43,871 nucleotides of DNA from JACVRU01 sp040902725. GTDB lineage: Bacteria; Actinomycetota; Thermoleophilia; Gaiellales; Gaiellaceae. The position numbers and the translations under genes are program-made. The notes beneath the pieces were generated by a model. It was given only the letters and a program-made list of their open reading frames with translations, did not search any database and had not been told where the DNA came from. The stretch lies in the NCBI GenBank assembly GCA_040902725.1, contig JBBDWU010000012.1, positions 1 through 43,871 on the forward strand, given 5' to 3'. Shown one piece after another: positions 15,708 through 23,369 of the stretch (position 1 is the stretch's first letter; every line of letters starts with the position of its first letter).

Positions 15708-16843
15708 GCGACGCGGACGGGCTCGGCGAAAGCCTCGAAGGCCGCCGTGACGGCCACCCCGCGCTCGATCTCGGCCCCGGCTTCGGTCAGCGCCAGCTCC
15801 ACGCCCCCCAGCGCAGTGGCGATGTCGAAGACGTCGAACCAGCCGATGTGGCCGATGCGGAAGACCTTGCCCTTGAGCGGCCCCTGGCCCGGCGCGAGCG
15901 TGATCCCGAAGCGGTCGCGGAGCGTGAGCACGAGCTCGCCGGAGTCGACTCCCTCGGGCGCCTTGATCGCGGTCACGACCGCGGCCGAGTCGTCGTCGGG
16001 GGAGAAGAGCTCGAGGCCCATCGCCCGCGCGCCCGCCCTGCAGGCGCGGCCGAGGCGGACGTGGCGCTCGAAGGCCGCGTCGAGCCCGCCCTCGAGCAGG
16101 AGGCCGAGCGCGACGTCGAGCGCGACGACGAGCGACGTGGCTGGAGTAAAGGCCGCGTCGAGCTGCTCCTGCGCGCTCTGCGTGCGCTCCCAGTCGAAGT
16201 AGAAGCGCGGCGCCGAGCCGCGCCTCCCCCACGCCGCCTCCGAGACGGTCACGAGCGCGAGCCCCGGCGGCGTCATCAGCGCCTTCTGCGAGCCCGAGAC
16301 GACGACGTCGAGCCCCCAGGCGTCTGTTTCCAGCGGTACCGCGCCGAGGCTCGAGATCGCGTCGACCGCCACGAGCGCGCCTGCGTCGCGGGCGACGGCC
16401 GCCAGCGCCTGGATATCCGCGACGACGCCGGTCGACGTCTCCGAGTGCGTCAGCAGCACGAGGGAGTGGCCGTCGAGGCGCGCCTCGACGTCGGCCGCGG
16501 CCGGCGCCTCTCCCCAGTCGTACCGCAGCTCGTCGACGTCCGCGCCGTAGGTCCGCGCCAGCTCCGCCCAGCGCTCGCCGAAGTAACCGGCGGAAACCGA
16601 GAGCACGCGGTCGGCCGGCGAGACGAGATTGGCGACGGCCGACTCGAGGAGACCGGTCCCCGACGAGGTGAAGAGCAGCACGTCGCGCTCGGTGCGGCAG
16701 ACGGTCTTGAGCCGCTCGAGGCAGCGGGCGTAGACGACCTTGAAGTCGGGACCGCGGTGGTGCAGGACCGGCTCCGCGAGCGCGGCGAGCACCTGCGGGG
16801 GAACGGGGGTCGGTCCCGGCGTGAACAGGTAGCGCTTCTCCAC
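15704..16843 (-). CDS. Class V PLP aminotransferase (serine/alanine-glyoxylate or phosphoserine type)
   Basis: 379 aa. TPGPTPVPPQVL start, FTSSGTGLLESAVANLV, AVDAISSLGAVPLETDAWGLD and the PLP lysine K187 in VSGSQKALMTPPGLA mark the serine-pyruvate/alanine-glyoxylate branch. Members fused or coupled to serA in some bacteria act as the phosphoserine aminotransferase, and the 4-bp coupling to serA here suggests that role. The start is GTG at 16843. A TAGGCT lies 9 nt upstream but coincides with the stop codon of the preceding gene, so it is not claimed as a promoter. Confidence 0.85.
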   Translation of the reverse strand: MEKRYLFTPGPTPVPPQVLAALAEPVLHHRGPDFKVVYARCLERLKTVCRTERDVLLFTSSGTGLLESAVANLVSPADRVLSVSAGYFGERWAELARTYGADVDELRYDWGEAPAAADVEARLDGHSLVLLTHSETSTGVVADIQALAAVARDAGALVAVDAISSLGAVPLETDAWGLDVVVSGSQKALMTPPGLALVTVSEAAWGRRGSAPRFYFDWERTQSAQEQLDAAFTPATSLVVALDVALGLLLEGGLDAAFERHVRLGRACRAGARAMGLELFSPDDDSAAVVTAIKAPEGVDSGELVLTLRDRFGITLAPGQGPLKGKVFRIGHIGWFDVFDIATALGGVELALTEAGAEIERGVAVTAAFEAFAEPVRVA

Positions 16844-16855
16844 TCCCGGCCCAGC

Positions 16856-17833
16856 CTAGCGCTGTCTGCCGACGGCGAGAACGTTCTCGAGCTCCCGTCC
16901 GTCGGCGAGCCTTCGGAGCTGCTCGACGAGGAAGGAGGCGCGGCGCTCGCGGGTCTCGACCGTGCGGCCGGAGACGTGCGGCGTCATGACGACATTGTCG
17001 AGCTCGTGGAAGGGCAGGCTCGACGGCAGGCTCGGGCCGTCACCGCGGCTTGGGTACTGGTACCAGACGTCGAGCGCTGCCCCGCCGATCCGGCGGCCGC
17101 GCAGGGCGTCGAAGAGCGCCCGCTCGTCGACGACGTCGCCGCGGGCGACGTTCACGAGCACGCCCTGGGGGCCGAGCGCGTCGAGCTCGCTCGCGCCCAC
17201 GAGCCCGCGCGTCTCCGCCGCGAGCGGCACGGCGACGCAGACGAAGTCCGCCTCGTTCATCAGCGCGTCCACCTCGTCGAGGCCGCGCAGCCAGCGCAGG
17301 CCGCCGGCCCGAGAGTCGGAGGGCGACCGCGTCACGGCGACGGCCTCCATCCCGAAGGCGCGGGCGAGCTCGGCGACGCGGCGGCCGATGTGCCCGTAGC
17401 CGATCGTGCCCACCACCCGGCCGGCGAGCTCGCGCTCGAGCGGGAGGTCGGACGACCAGTCGCCTTCGCGCAGGCGACGGTCGTACCACAGCAGCTGGCG
17501 TGAGACGGCGAGCATCCCGAGCAACGCCCACTGGGCGATCGCCTCCTCGTGCCCGTAGAGGTTGCAGAGGGCGCAGCCGGGCGGGAGCGCGGCCGGGTCG
17601 ACGCTGTCGGCGCCGGCCGAGAGCGCCTGGACGAGCCTCAGGCGGGCAGCGCCGGCGGTGTCGCCCGGCTCGAGGCGGTTGCAGAGCAACGCCTCGGCGT
17701 CGTGGAGCTCGCGCCGGAGCGCCTCCCGGTCGCCGGGCTCGACCCAGACGAGGGGGACGCCTGCCGCCTCGATCCCGCGCGCCAGCTCCGATGCGTATCC
17801 GTCTTCGGGGCGCGCCACGACGACGACCTTCAC
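16856..17833 (-). CDS. D-isomer-specific 2-hydroxyacid dehydrogenase
   Basis: 325 aa. It has the NAD(P)-binding motif GTIGYGHIGRRVAELAR, the catalytic Arg in VNVARGDVVDE, Glu in the following helix and His in VMTPHVSG. It is shorter than SerA and lacks ACT/ASB domains. It reduces or oxidises an unknown 2-keto/2-hydroxy acid. The start is GTG at 17833 (MKVVVVARPEDG), with a TAGGCT -10 just upstream. It lies 12 bp before the class V aminotransferase gene in the same direction, so a shared role in serine or glyoxylate metabolism is possible. Confidence 0.85.
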   Translation of the reverse strand: MKVVVVARPEDGYASELARGIEAAGVPLVWVEPGDREALRRELHDAEALLCNRLEPGDTAGAARLRLVQALSAGADSVDPAALPPGCALCNLYGHEEAIAQWALLGMLAVSRQLLWYDRRLREGDWSSDLPLERELAGRVVGTIGYGHIGRRVAELARAFGMEAVAVTRSPSDSRAGGLRWLRGLDEVDALMNEADFVCVAVPLAAETRGLVGASELDALGPQGVLVNVARGDVVDERALFDALRGRRIGGAALDVWYQYPSRGDGPSLPSSLPFHELDNVVMTPHVSGRTVETRERRASFLVEQLRRLADGRELENVLAVGRQR

Positions 17834-17841
17834 GGCGGGCC

Positions 17842-17854
17842 AGCCTACTAGTGT
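17842..17854. promoter_or_regulatory. Divergent -10 elements for leaderless starts
   Basis: On the minus strand TAGGCT (17847-17842) is 8 nt before the GTG of the dehydrogenase. On the plus strand TAGTGT (17849-17854) is 6 nt before the GTG of the membrane protein. Only 27 bp separate the two start codons, and neither has a ribosome site. Confidence 0.45.
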
Positions 17855-17860
17855 CCCCAC

Positions 17861-18601
17861 GTGGAGCCGCTGCTCGCGTTCGTCGCCGCGCTCGTCTCGC
17901 TGCGGCTGGCGGGACTGCTCGTCCGGCGCTGGCGCGCGCGGCGGCGGCCGGAGCTCGTGGCCTGGGCCGCGGCGCTCGCGGCTTTCGGGGTCGCCTCGGC
18001 CGCGCTCGCCTGGGCCGCCGCGGCCGGCTGGAGCGGCGAGGCGTTCCGCGTCTACTACCTCTTCGGCGCGCTGCTGACGGCGCCGCTGCTCGGCGCCGGC
18101 TCCCTCCTCCTGCTCGGCAGGCGCTGGGCGGCGCCCGCGGCACTCCTCTATGGAGGCCTCGCGGTCGGTTTGATGCTCGCGGTGCCGCTGGGAGGCTCGT
18201 TCTCGGGCACCGAGATCCCCGACACGGCCGCGCACCTCGACTTCGTGCCCGCGCGCGTCGTTGCCATCGTGGGCAACAGCGTCGGAACGGTCGCGGTCGT
18301 CGTCGTGGCCATCCTCACCTGGCGCCGCCGGCCGCTCGGGAACTCCCTGGTACTGGCCGGCGTCGCGGTGGCGGCCGCCGGCAGCACCCTCTTCGGCGTT
18401 GGCGCGGGCCAGACCGCCGTCTCACTCCTCCTGGCGGCGCTCCTGCTCTACGCCGGCTTCGTCGCTCGCACGCCTGCGGTTGCGAAGCCAGATGCCCACG
18501 CCCAGGCCGGCGAGGATGACGGCAGGCGCGAGCTCGACGATCAGGCCGACAGTTCCGCCGTGCGCGAGCAGCTCCATGAACGGCATCCTAGGGAGCGATG
18601 A
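17861..18601 (+). CDS. Multi-pass membrane protein of unknown function
   Basis: 246 aa. Residues 1-205 form about six hydrophobic helices, with an Ala/Leu-rich core. The last ~42 residues are hydrophilic and charged (from VAKPDAHAQAGEDDG on). Third-position GC falls from the usual very high level to about 70% in that tail. There the opposite strand carries a small gene with better codon bias, so the tail may simply be read-through over an antisense gene. The stop overlaps the next start (ATGA). No family is recognised; start GTG at 17861. Confidence 0.65.
   Translation: MEPLLAFVAALVSLRLAGLLVRRWRARRRPELVAWAAALAAFGVASAALAWAAAAGWSGEAFRVYYLFGALLTAPLLGAGSLLLLGRRWAAPAALLYGGLAVGLMLAVPLGGSFSGTEIPDTAAHLDFVPARVVAIVGNSVGTVAVVVVAILTWRRRPLGNSLVLAGVAVAAAGSTLFGVGAGQTAVSLLLAALLLYAGFVARTPAVAKPDAHAQAGEDDGRRELDDQADSSAVREQLHERHPRER
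18422..18577 (-). CDS. Small single-pass membrane protein, antisense to the preceding gene
   Basis: 51 aa: MELLAHGGTVG, a hydrophobic helix (about 12-31, LIVELAPAVILAGLGVGIW), then a basic and acidic tail (LRNRRRASDEAGVEQERRQEE). Topology is a short outside N-terminus, one helix and a positive-inside tail. Third-position GC is about 86%, higher than that of the overlapping plus-strand frame. A TAGGAT -10 lies 7 nt upstream of the ATG, the same layout as other leaderless genes here. An upstream in-frame ATG at 18586 overlaps that -10 and is less likely. Function unknown. Confidence 0.6.
   Translation of the reverse strand: MELLAHGGTVGLIVELAPAVILAGLGVGIWLRNRRRASDEAGVEQERRQEE
18585..18590 (-). 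promoter_or_regulatory. -10 element (TAGGAT) of the small membrane protein
   Basis: TAGGAT on the minus strand, 7 nt from the ATG at 18577. It lies between the divergent start of this gene and the ATG of the DUF4396 gene at 18598, and so probably serves this gene only. Confidence 0.45.
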
Positions 18602-19041
18602 ACGGCCTCAACCGGCTCGCCTTCAGCGCCACGAACCACTGCCTGACCGGCTGCGTGATCGGCGAGGTGGTCGGGATGGCGATCGCCACGGCGCTCGGCT
18701 GGGGCGACGCGGCTTCGATCGCGCTCGCCGTCGCGCTGGCGTTCGTCTTCGGCTACGCGCTGACGTCGATCCCGCTCGTGCGGGCGGGGCTCGCGCTCGG
18801 AACGGTCGTGACGACGGCTCTGGCCGCCGACACGATCTCGATCGCGATCATGGAGGCGATCGACAACACCTTCGTCGCGCTCGTTCCCGGCGCGATGGAG
18901 TCAGGCCTCGGGGACGGACTGTTCTGGTGGCCGATCGCGCTCGGCTTCGCGATCGCCTATCCCTTCGCGTTCCTCGCCCAGCGCTACCTGATCGCCCGCG
19001 GCCGCGGCCACGCTCGCGTGCACGAGCACCATCACCACTAG
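18598..19041 (+). CDS. DUF4396-like membrane protein with natural His-rich tail
   Basis: 147 aa with four hydrophobic segments. The motif HCLTGCVIGEVVGM (about 14-27) with paired Cys and a His resembles DUF4396, a family often found with metal-transport proteins. The C-terminus is HARVHEHHHH, a histidine cluster that could bind metal. The ATG overlaps the stop of the membrane gene before it, with a GGGAG close upstream. Function unknown; a metal link is inferred from Cys/His content. The gene ends abutting convergent gatB. Confidence 0.6.
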   Translation: MNGLNRLAFSATNHCLTGCVIGEVVGMAIATALGWGDAASIALAVALAFVFGYALTSIPLVRAGLALGTVVTTALAADTISIAIMEAIDNTFVALVPGAMESGLGDGLFWWPIALGFAIAYPFAFLAQRYLIARGRGHARVHEHHHH

Positions 19042-20445
19042 CTAGCCGAGGGCGTTCCGTAGGAGCTCGTTGACGATCTTTGCGTCCGCCTTGCCCTCGG
19101 TGCGCTGCATGACCTGCCCGACGAAGAAGCCGAGCAGCCCCTGCTTGCCGCCGCGATAGGCGGCGACCTCGTCCGGATGCGCCGCCAGCACCTCGGCGAC
19201 GAGCGGCCCCAGCTCGTCCACGTCGGCGACCGACGCCTCACCGAGGTACCGCTCGGCCTCGAACCCGGGCTCGCCCGCGTGCGCGAGCGCCTCGACGAAG
19301 GCCGCGCGCGGAATCCGCTCTCGCGCCTCGACCAGCTTCCCCAGCTGCTCCCCGTCCACCACCTCCGGATCGACGCCCGCCGCGGCGAGCTGGTTCATGA
19401 CGACGTTCGCGACCGCGCGGCGATCGCCCGGTGTCCGCTCGTAGAGCCGGTCGCGGCCGGTGGTGACGAGACCTTCCGCGAGCTCGAGATCGAGCTCCGG
19501 CTCGAGGCGCCGGATGCGCGCGCCGGGCGCCTCGGGGAGCTCGGCGCGTAGCCGTTCGACGAGCTCGGCGGGCGGCTCGATGGGGACGAGGTCGGGATCG
19601 GGGAGGTAGCGATAGTCCTCGGCCTCCTCCTTGGTGCGACGCGGCGTGAGCGTGTCGGTGTCGGGGTCGTAGTCGTAGGTCTGCTGGACGACCTCGGCTC
19701 CGGACTCCCAGACGGCGATCTGACGCGCGATCTCGGCGTCGATCCCGCGGGCGATGAAGCTGAACGAGTTCATGTTCTTCAGCTCGGTGCGCGTGCGGAG
19801 CTCGTCGGACCCGCGCGGCCGCACCGAGACGTTGGCGTCGGCTCGGAGCACGCCCTTCTCCATCTCGGCGTCGGAGATCCCGAGCTCGACGACGGTCTGC
19901 CGGAGCAGCTGGAGGAAGCGCTTCGCGTCGTCGGCGGAGTGGAGGTCCGGCTGCGTGACGATCTCGACGAGCGGCGTGCCGCCGCGGTTGTAGTCGATCA
20001 GCGTGTGCGCGGCCCCACCGATCCGGCCGCCCGCGCCGCCGACGTGGACGCTCTTCGCAGCGTCCTCCTCCAGGTGCGCGCGCACGATCCCGATCTCGTT
20101 GTCGCCGTCCGACCCCGGGACGACGAAGCGCCCGTTGGCGCAGAGCGGGACGTCGTACTGGGAGATCTGGTACCCCTTGGCCAGGTCGGGATAGGGGTAG
20201 TGCTTGCGGTGGAAGATGGCATGGTCGGCGATCTCACAGCCGAGCGCGAGGCCGAGCTTGATCGTCCATTCGACCGCCTTCGCGTTGGGGACGGGGAGCG
20301 AGCCGGGGTGGCCGAGGCAGATCGGACAGGTGTGGGTGTTCGCCCCCGCGCCGAACCCGGACTCGCAGCGGCAGAACATCTTCGTCCGCGTCTTCAGCTG
20401 GACGTGGATCTCGAGCCCGATGACCGGCTCCCAGCTACCGGTCAT
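19042..20445 (-). CDS. gatB: Asp/Glu-tRNA(Asn/Gln) amidotransferase subunit B
   Basis: 467 aa. The tRNA- and ATP-binding subunit that activates Glu-tRNA(Gln) or Asp-tRNA(Asn) for amidation. Characteristic blocks are VIGLEIHVQLKTRTKMFCRC, THTCPICLGHPGSLPVPN, HRKHYPYPDLAKGYQISQYD and RADANVSVRPRG. The C-terminal YqeY-like domain ends KIVNELLRNAL. CxC and CxxC (positions about 25 and 43) provide the usual zinc ligands. The ATG overlaps the gatA stop (ATGA). Third gene of a gatC-gatA-gatB operon. Confidence 0.97.
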   Translation of the reverse strand: MTGSWEPVIGLEIHVQLKTRTKMFCRCESGFGAGANTHTCPICLGHPGSLPVPNAKAVEWTIKLGLALGCEIADHAIFHRKHYPYPDLAKGYQISQYDVPLCANGRFVVPGSDGDNEIGIVRAHLEEDAAKSVHVGGAGGRIGGAAHTLIDYNRGGTPLVEIVTQPDLHSADDAKRFLQLLRQTVVELGISDAEMEKGVLRADANVSVRPRGSDELRTRTELKNMNSFSFIARGIDAEIARQIAVWESGAEVVQQTYDYDPDTDTLTPRRTKEEAEDYRYLPDPDLVPIEPPAELVERLRAELPEAPGARIRRLEPELDLELAEGLVTTGRDRLYERTPGDRRAVANVVMNQLAAAGVDPEVVDGEQLGKLVEARERIPRAAFVEALAHAGEPGFEAERYLGEASVADVDELGPLVAEVLAAHPDEVAAYRGGKQGLLGFFVGQVMQRTEGKADAKIVNELLRNALG

Positions 20446-21845
20446 CGCAGCCGCTCCGGCACGTAGTCGAAGCCGATGGCGCGCTCGAGCGCGTGGCCCG
20501 CGCGGAAGAGCAGGTTCTCGGAGAGCTGCGGCCCGACGAGCTGGAGGCCGACGGGCAGGCCCTCGGAGAGGCCGCAGGGGATGCTGAGCCCGGGGAGGCC
20601 AGCCATGTTGGCGGGGATGGTGAGAACGTCGGAGAGGTACATCGCGAGCGGGTTCGCGGTCTTCTCGCCGAGCTCGAACGCGACCGTGGGCGAGGTCGGG
20701 CTGAGCAGGAGGTCGTAGCGCTCGAAGAGGGCCGCGTGCTCGTCGGCGATGACGCGGCGAACCTTCTGCGCCTGGCCGTAGTAGGCCTCGTAGTAGCCGG
20801 CGGACAGGGCATAGGCGCCGAGCATGATCCGGCGCTTCGGCTCGTCGCCGAAGCCCTCGTCCCGCGTCAGCTCGACCTGCTCCTCGAAGCCGGCCCCCTC
20901 GGCGCGGAAGCCGTAGCGGACGCCGTCGTAGCGGGCGAGGTTCGAGGAGGCCTCGGCAGGGGCGATGATGTAGTAGCAGGCCAGCCCGTACTCCACCGAG
21001 CGCGGAAGCGAGCACTCCTCGACCTCGGCGCCGAGACTCTGGGCGAGGTCGATCGCGTGGCGGACAGCGGCGGCGACGCCGGGCTCGATCCCCTCCGCCT
21101 CGTTCAGCTCGCGCGGGATGCCGATGCGCAGGCCGGCGAGGTCCTCCGCCTCGGGGAGCTCGACGGGCGGAACCTCGACGGTCGTGGAGTCGCAGGGGTC
21201 GCGGCCGGCGATGACGCGGTAGAGGAGCGCGCAGTCGCGGACGGTCTTGGTCGTGGGGCCGACCTGGTCGAGACTCGACGCGAAGGCGACGATGCCGTAA
21301 CGCGACACGGTTCCGTAGGTGGGGCGCAGGCCGACGATTCCGCAGAGCGAGGCGGGCTGCTTGATGGAGCCGCCGGTGTCGGAGCCGAGCGCCCAGGGCG
21401 CGAGGCCGGCGGCGACCGCGGCCGCCGAGCCGCCGCCCGAGCCACCGGGGACGCGCGTGGGGTCCCACGGGTTGTGCGAGGGCCCGAAGGCGGAGTTCTC
21501 GGTGGAGGAGCCCATGGCGAACTCGTCGGTGTTCGTCTTCCCCAGCAGCGAGAGCCCGGCCGCCTTGCAGCGGGCGGCGACGGTCGAGTCGTAGACGGGC
21601 ACGTAGCCGGCGAGGATCTTCGAGCCGGCCGTCGTCTCGACTCCCTCGGTGCCGATGATGTCCTTGAGCGCGATCGGCACGCCCTCGCCCGGCGCGTCCT
21701 CGACGAGCCGGAGGTAGCAGTGGAGCTCGCCGTCGCGCTCGCGGATCGCGTCGAAGTAGGCGCCGCGGAGCTCGGCCGCCGACACCTCGCCGCGCTCGAG
21801 CAGGCCCATCGCGTCCTCGGCGGTGAGGCGGAGGGTGTCGATCAC
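20442..21845 (-). CDS. gatA: Asp/Glu-tRNA(Asn/Gln) amidotransferase subunit A
   Basis: 467 aa amidase-signature enzyme that releases ammonia from glutamine for GatB. The Ser-cisSer-Lys triad is visible: K61 in IALKDIIGTEG, S136 in GGSGGGS and S160 in SDTGGSIKQPA. The start is GTG at 21845, overlapping the gatC stop (GTGA). Upstream open frame is a shadow. The glutaminase-specific segment GLACYYIIAPAEASSNLARYDG is intact. Confidence 0.97.
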   Translation of the reverse strand: MIDTLRLTAEDAMGLLERGEVSAAELRGAYFDAIRERDGELHCYLRLVEDAPGEGVPIALKDIIGTEGVETTAGSKILAGYVPVYDSTVAARCKAAGLSLLGKTNTDEFAMGSSTENSAFGPSHNPWDPTRVPGGSGGGSAAAVAAGLAPWALGSDTGGSIKQPASLCGIVGLRPTYGTVSRYGIVAFASSLDQVGPTTKTVRDCALLYRVIAGRDPCDSTTVEVPPVELPEAEDLAGLRIGIPRELNEAEGIEPGVAAAVRHAIDLAQSLGAEVEECSLPRSVEYGLACYYIIAPAEASSNLARYDGVRYGFRAEGAGFEEQVELTRDEGFGDEPKRRIMLGAYALSAGYYEAYYGQAQKVRRVIADEHAALFERYDLLLSPTSPTVAFELGEKTANPLAMYLSDVLTIPANMAGLPGLSIPCGLSEGLPVGLQLVGPQLSENLLFRAGHALERAIGFDYVPERLR

Positions 21846-22135
21846 GCGGCCGTCCCCGTGGGCGGCACGCGGAAGTGGTCGTCCTCGCTCTCGGGGGCGT
21901 TCGCGAGCGCGGCCGCGAGCGGCAGCGAGGGCCTGGAGACGTCCTCGGCCCAGACGTTGACGAGATCGAGCGGGTGCGAGAGCGGCTCGACGTCCGAGAG
22001 GTCGAGCTCCGAGACCTTGGAGACGGCGTCGAGGATCGCGCCGAGCTGCTCCGTGAACCGGTCGACCTCCTCGTCGCTGAGCTCCAGGCGCGCGAGTGCC
22101 GCCACGTGCAACACCTGCTCTCTCGTGATCGCCAT
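21842..22135 (-). CDS. gatC: Asp/Glu-tRNA(Asn/Gln) amidotransferase subunit C
   Basis: 97 aa, the usual size of the small GatC subunit that wraps GatA and GatB. VLHVAALARLELSDEEVDRF at the N-terminus and the PLSHPLDLVNVWAEDVSRPS linker are typical. ATG at 22135 has a GGAGGATC ribosome site. First gene of the gatCAB operon, starting just downstream of the cold-shock gene terminator. Confidence 0.95.
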   Translation of the reverse strand: MAITREQVLHVAALARLELSDEEVDRFTEQLGAILDAVSKVSELDLSDVEPLSHPLDLVNVWAEDVSRPSLPLAAALANAPESEDDHFRVPPTGTAA

Positions 22136-22151
22136 GCCGTTGATCCTCCCA

Positions 22152-22180
22152 AAAGAGAGGGCCCCTCTTCGGGGCCCTCG
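22152..22180 (-). terminator. Rho-independent terminator of the cold-shock gene
   Basis: Perfect 9-bp stem GAGGGCCCC/GGGGCCCTC (22158-22166 and 22172-22180) with a 5-nt loop, followed on the minus strand by TCTTTT. It separates csp from gatC. Confidence 0.9.
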
Positions 22181-22204
22181 CGCTGAATCGGTTTCGAACC
22201 GGTT

Positions 22205-22408
22205 TCAGACGACGGCCATGACGTTCGCGGCCTGCGCGCCCTTCGGGCCCTGCACGACCTCGAACTCCACCTTCTGGCCTTCCGTCAGGGACTTGTACCC
22301 CTCCATCGCGATCGCCGAGAAGTGGACGAAGACGTCGTCGCCACCCTCGCGCTCGATGAAGCCGAAGCCCTTCTCGTTCGAAAACCACTTGACGGTGCCC
22401 TGAGCCAA
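22205..22408 (-). CDS. Cold-shock domain protein (CspA family)
   Basis: 67 aa single OB-fold RNA chaperone. RNP1 KGFGFI and RNP2 DVFVHF are intact, and the protein starts AQGTVKWFSNEKGFGF. The start is TTG at 22408, set by a perfect AAGGAGG site 5 nt upstream and by the family N-terminus. A leader of at least 60 nt lies between folD and this gene. Its own terminator follows, so it is probably a strong monocistronic unit. Confidence 0.95.
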   Translation of the reverse strand: MAQGTVKWFSNEKGFGFIEREGGDDVFVHFSAIAMEGYKSLTEGQKVEFEVVQGPKGAQAANVMAVV

Positions 22409-22486
22409 CGTTCCTCCTTGACATACAAACGACGGCCCGGGCACCGAGCCGCCGTGCGGGTTACTGAAGCGCCCGAAAGATAGCGC

Positions 22487-23341
22487 CTAGATTCGGGGAA
22501 AGGCAAGGGTGCCGCGCCGGTAGCCGGCAGCCCGCACGGTGTTCTCGAGCAGGCAGGCGACGGTCAGCGGTCCGACCCCGCCGGGGACGGGCGTGAGGTG
22601 GGCGGCGAGCTCGGCCACACCGGGGTCGACGTCGCCCACGAGCCCCGCGTCGGTGCGGGTGATCCCCACGTCCACGACCGTCGCGCCGAGCTTGACCAGG
22701 TCTGGCGCGATCGCCCCCGGGATGCCGACGGCGACGACCAGGATGTCGGCGTCGAGCGTGTGGCGCGAGAGCTCGACGGTCCGCGAGTGGCACACGGTCA
22801 CGGTCGCGTTGGCGTGCGTCAGCAGCGCCGCGACCGGCCGCCCCACGATCGGGCTCCGGCCGATAACCACCGCTCGCGCGCCCTCGAGCTGGATCCGGTA
22901 CTCGACGAGCAGGGCCATGATCCCGAGCGGCGTCGCGGGCACGTGAGCGGGCCGGCCGAGGTGAAGGAGGCCCACGTTCAGCGGGTGCAGGCCGTCGACG
23001 TCCTTGATCGGGTCGACCGCGGCCTGGAGCTCCGCCTCGTCGAGCTGCTCGGGCAGCGGCGTCTGGACGAGGATCCCGTCGACGGCCTCGTCCTCGTTCA
23101 GCTGCCGGATCCGCTCGAGCACCTTGCCCTGCGTCACGTCCGCGGGCAGCCGCAGGTCGATCGGCTCGATGCCGACCTCCTCCGCCGCCGCGTGCTTGTG
23201 GCGGATGTAGACCTGCGAGGCCGGCTCGTCCCCGACCAGGATCGTCGCCAGGCCCAGCCGGCCCAGCGAGCTCACGTCCCCGGCGACCCCGGCCCGGATC
23301 TTGCCGGCCAGGGCCCTGCCGTCCATGAGGGTCGCTGCCAC
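22487..23341 (-). CDS. folD: Bifunctional methylenetetrahydrofolate dehydrogenase/cyclohydrolase
   Basis: 284 aa, the usual FolD length. Family blocks are VGDEPASQVYIRHKHAAAEE (with catalytic-type Lys), ILVQTPLPEQ, PIKDVDGLHPLNVG, VVIGRSPIVGRPVAALL and TPVPGGVGPLTVACLL. It interconverts 5,10-methylene- and 10-formyl-tetrahydrofolate, supplying purine and fMet synthesis. The start is GTG at 23341; a TAGCCT element 7 nt upstream suggests a leaderless transcript. Confidence 0.96.
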   Translation of the reverse strand: MAATLMDGRALAGKIRAGVAGDVSSLGRLGLATILVGDEPASQVYIRHKHAAAEEVGIEPIDLRLPADVTQGKVLERIRQLNEDEAVDGILVQTPLPEQLDEAELQAAVDPIKDVDGLHPLNVGLLHLGRPAHVPATPLGIMALLVEYRIQLEGARAVVIGRSPIVGRPVAALLTHANATVTVCHSRTVELSRHTLDADILVVAVGIPGAIAPDLVKLGATVVDVGITRTDAGLVGDVDPGVAELAAHLTPVPGGVGPLTVACLLENTVRAAGYRRGTLAFPRI

Positions 23342-23348
23342 GCAGCCC

Positions 23349-23361
23349 AGGCTACTAAGCT
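23349..23361. promoter_or_regulatory. Divergent -10 elements between folD and the diiron operon
   Basis: Minus strand TAGCCT (23354-23349), 7 nt from the folD GTG. Plus strand TAAGCT (23356-23361), 8 nt from the ATG at 23370. The two start codons are 28 bp apart, with no ribosome sites. Confidence 0.45.
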
Positions 23362-23369
23362 AGGTCGCC

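Noticed and set aside
13746..16202. 818-codon plus-strand open frame
   Set aside because: Antisense shadow of ybaK, serA and the class V aminotransferase; composition is non-protein-like.
16853..16858. TAGGCT upstream of the class V aminotransferase as a promoter
   Set aside because: It contains the TAG stop codon of the dehydrogenase gene and lies in an evident operon, so coincidence is likely.
19042..22152. 1036-codon frame extending gatB upstream
   Set aside because: The upstream part is an Arg/Ala/Pro-rich shadow of gatA; the true start is the ATG at 20445 in the gatA stop.
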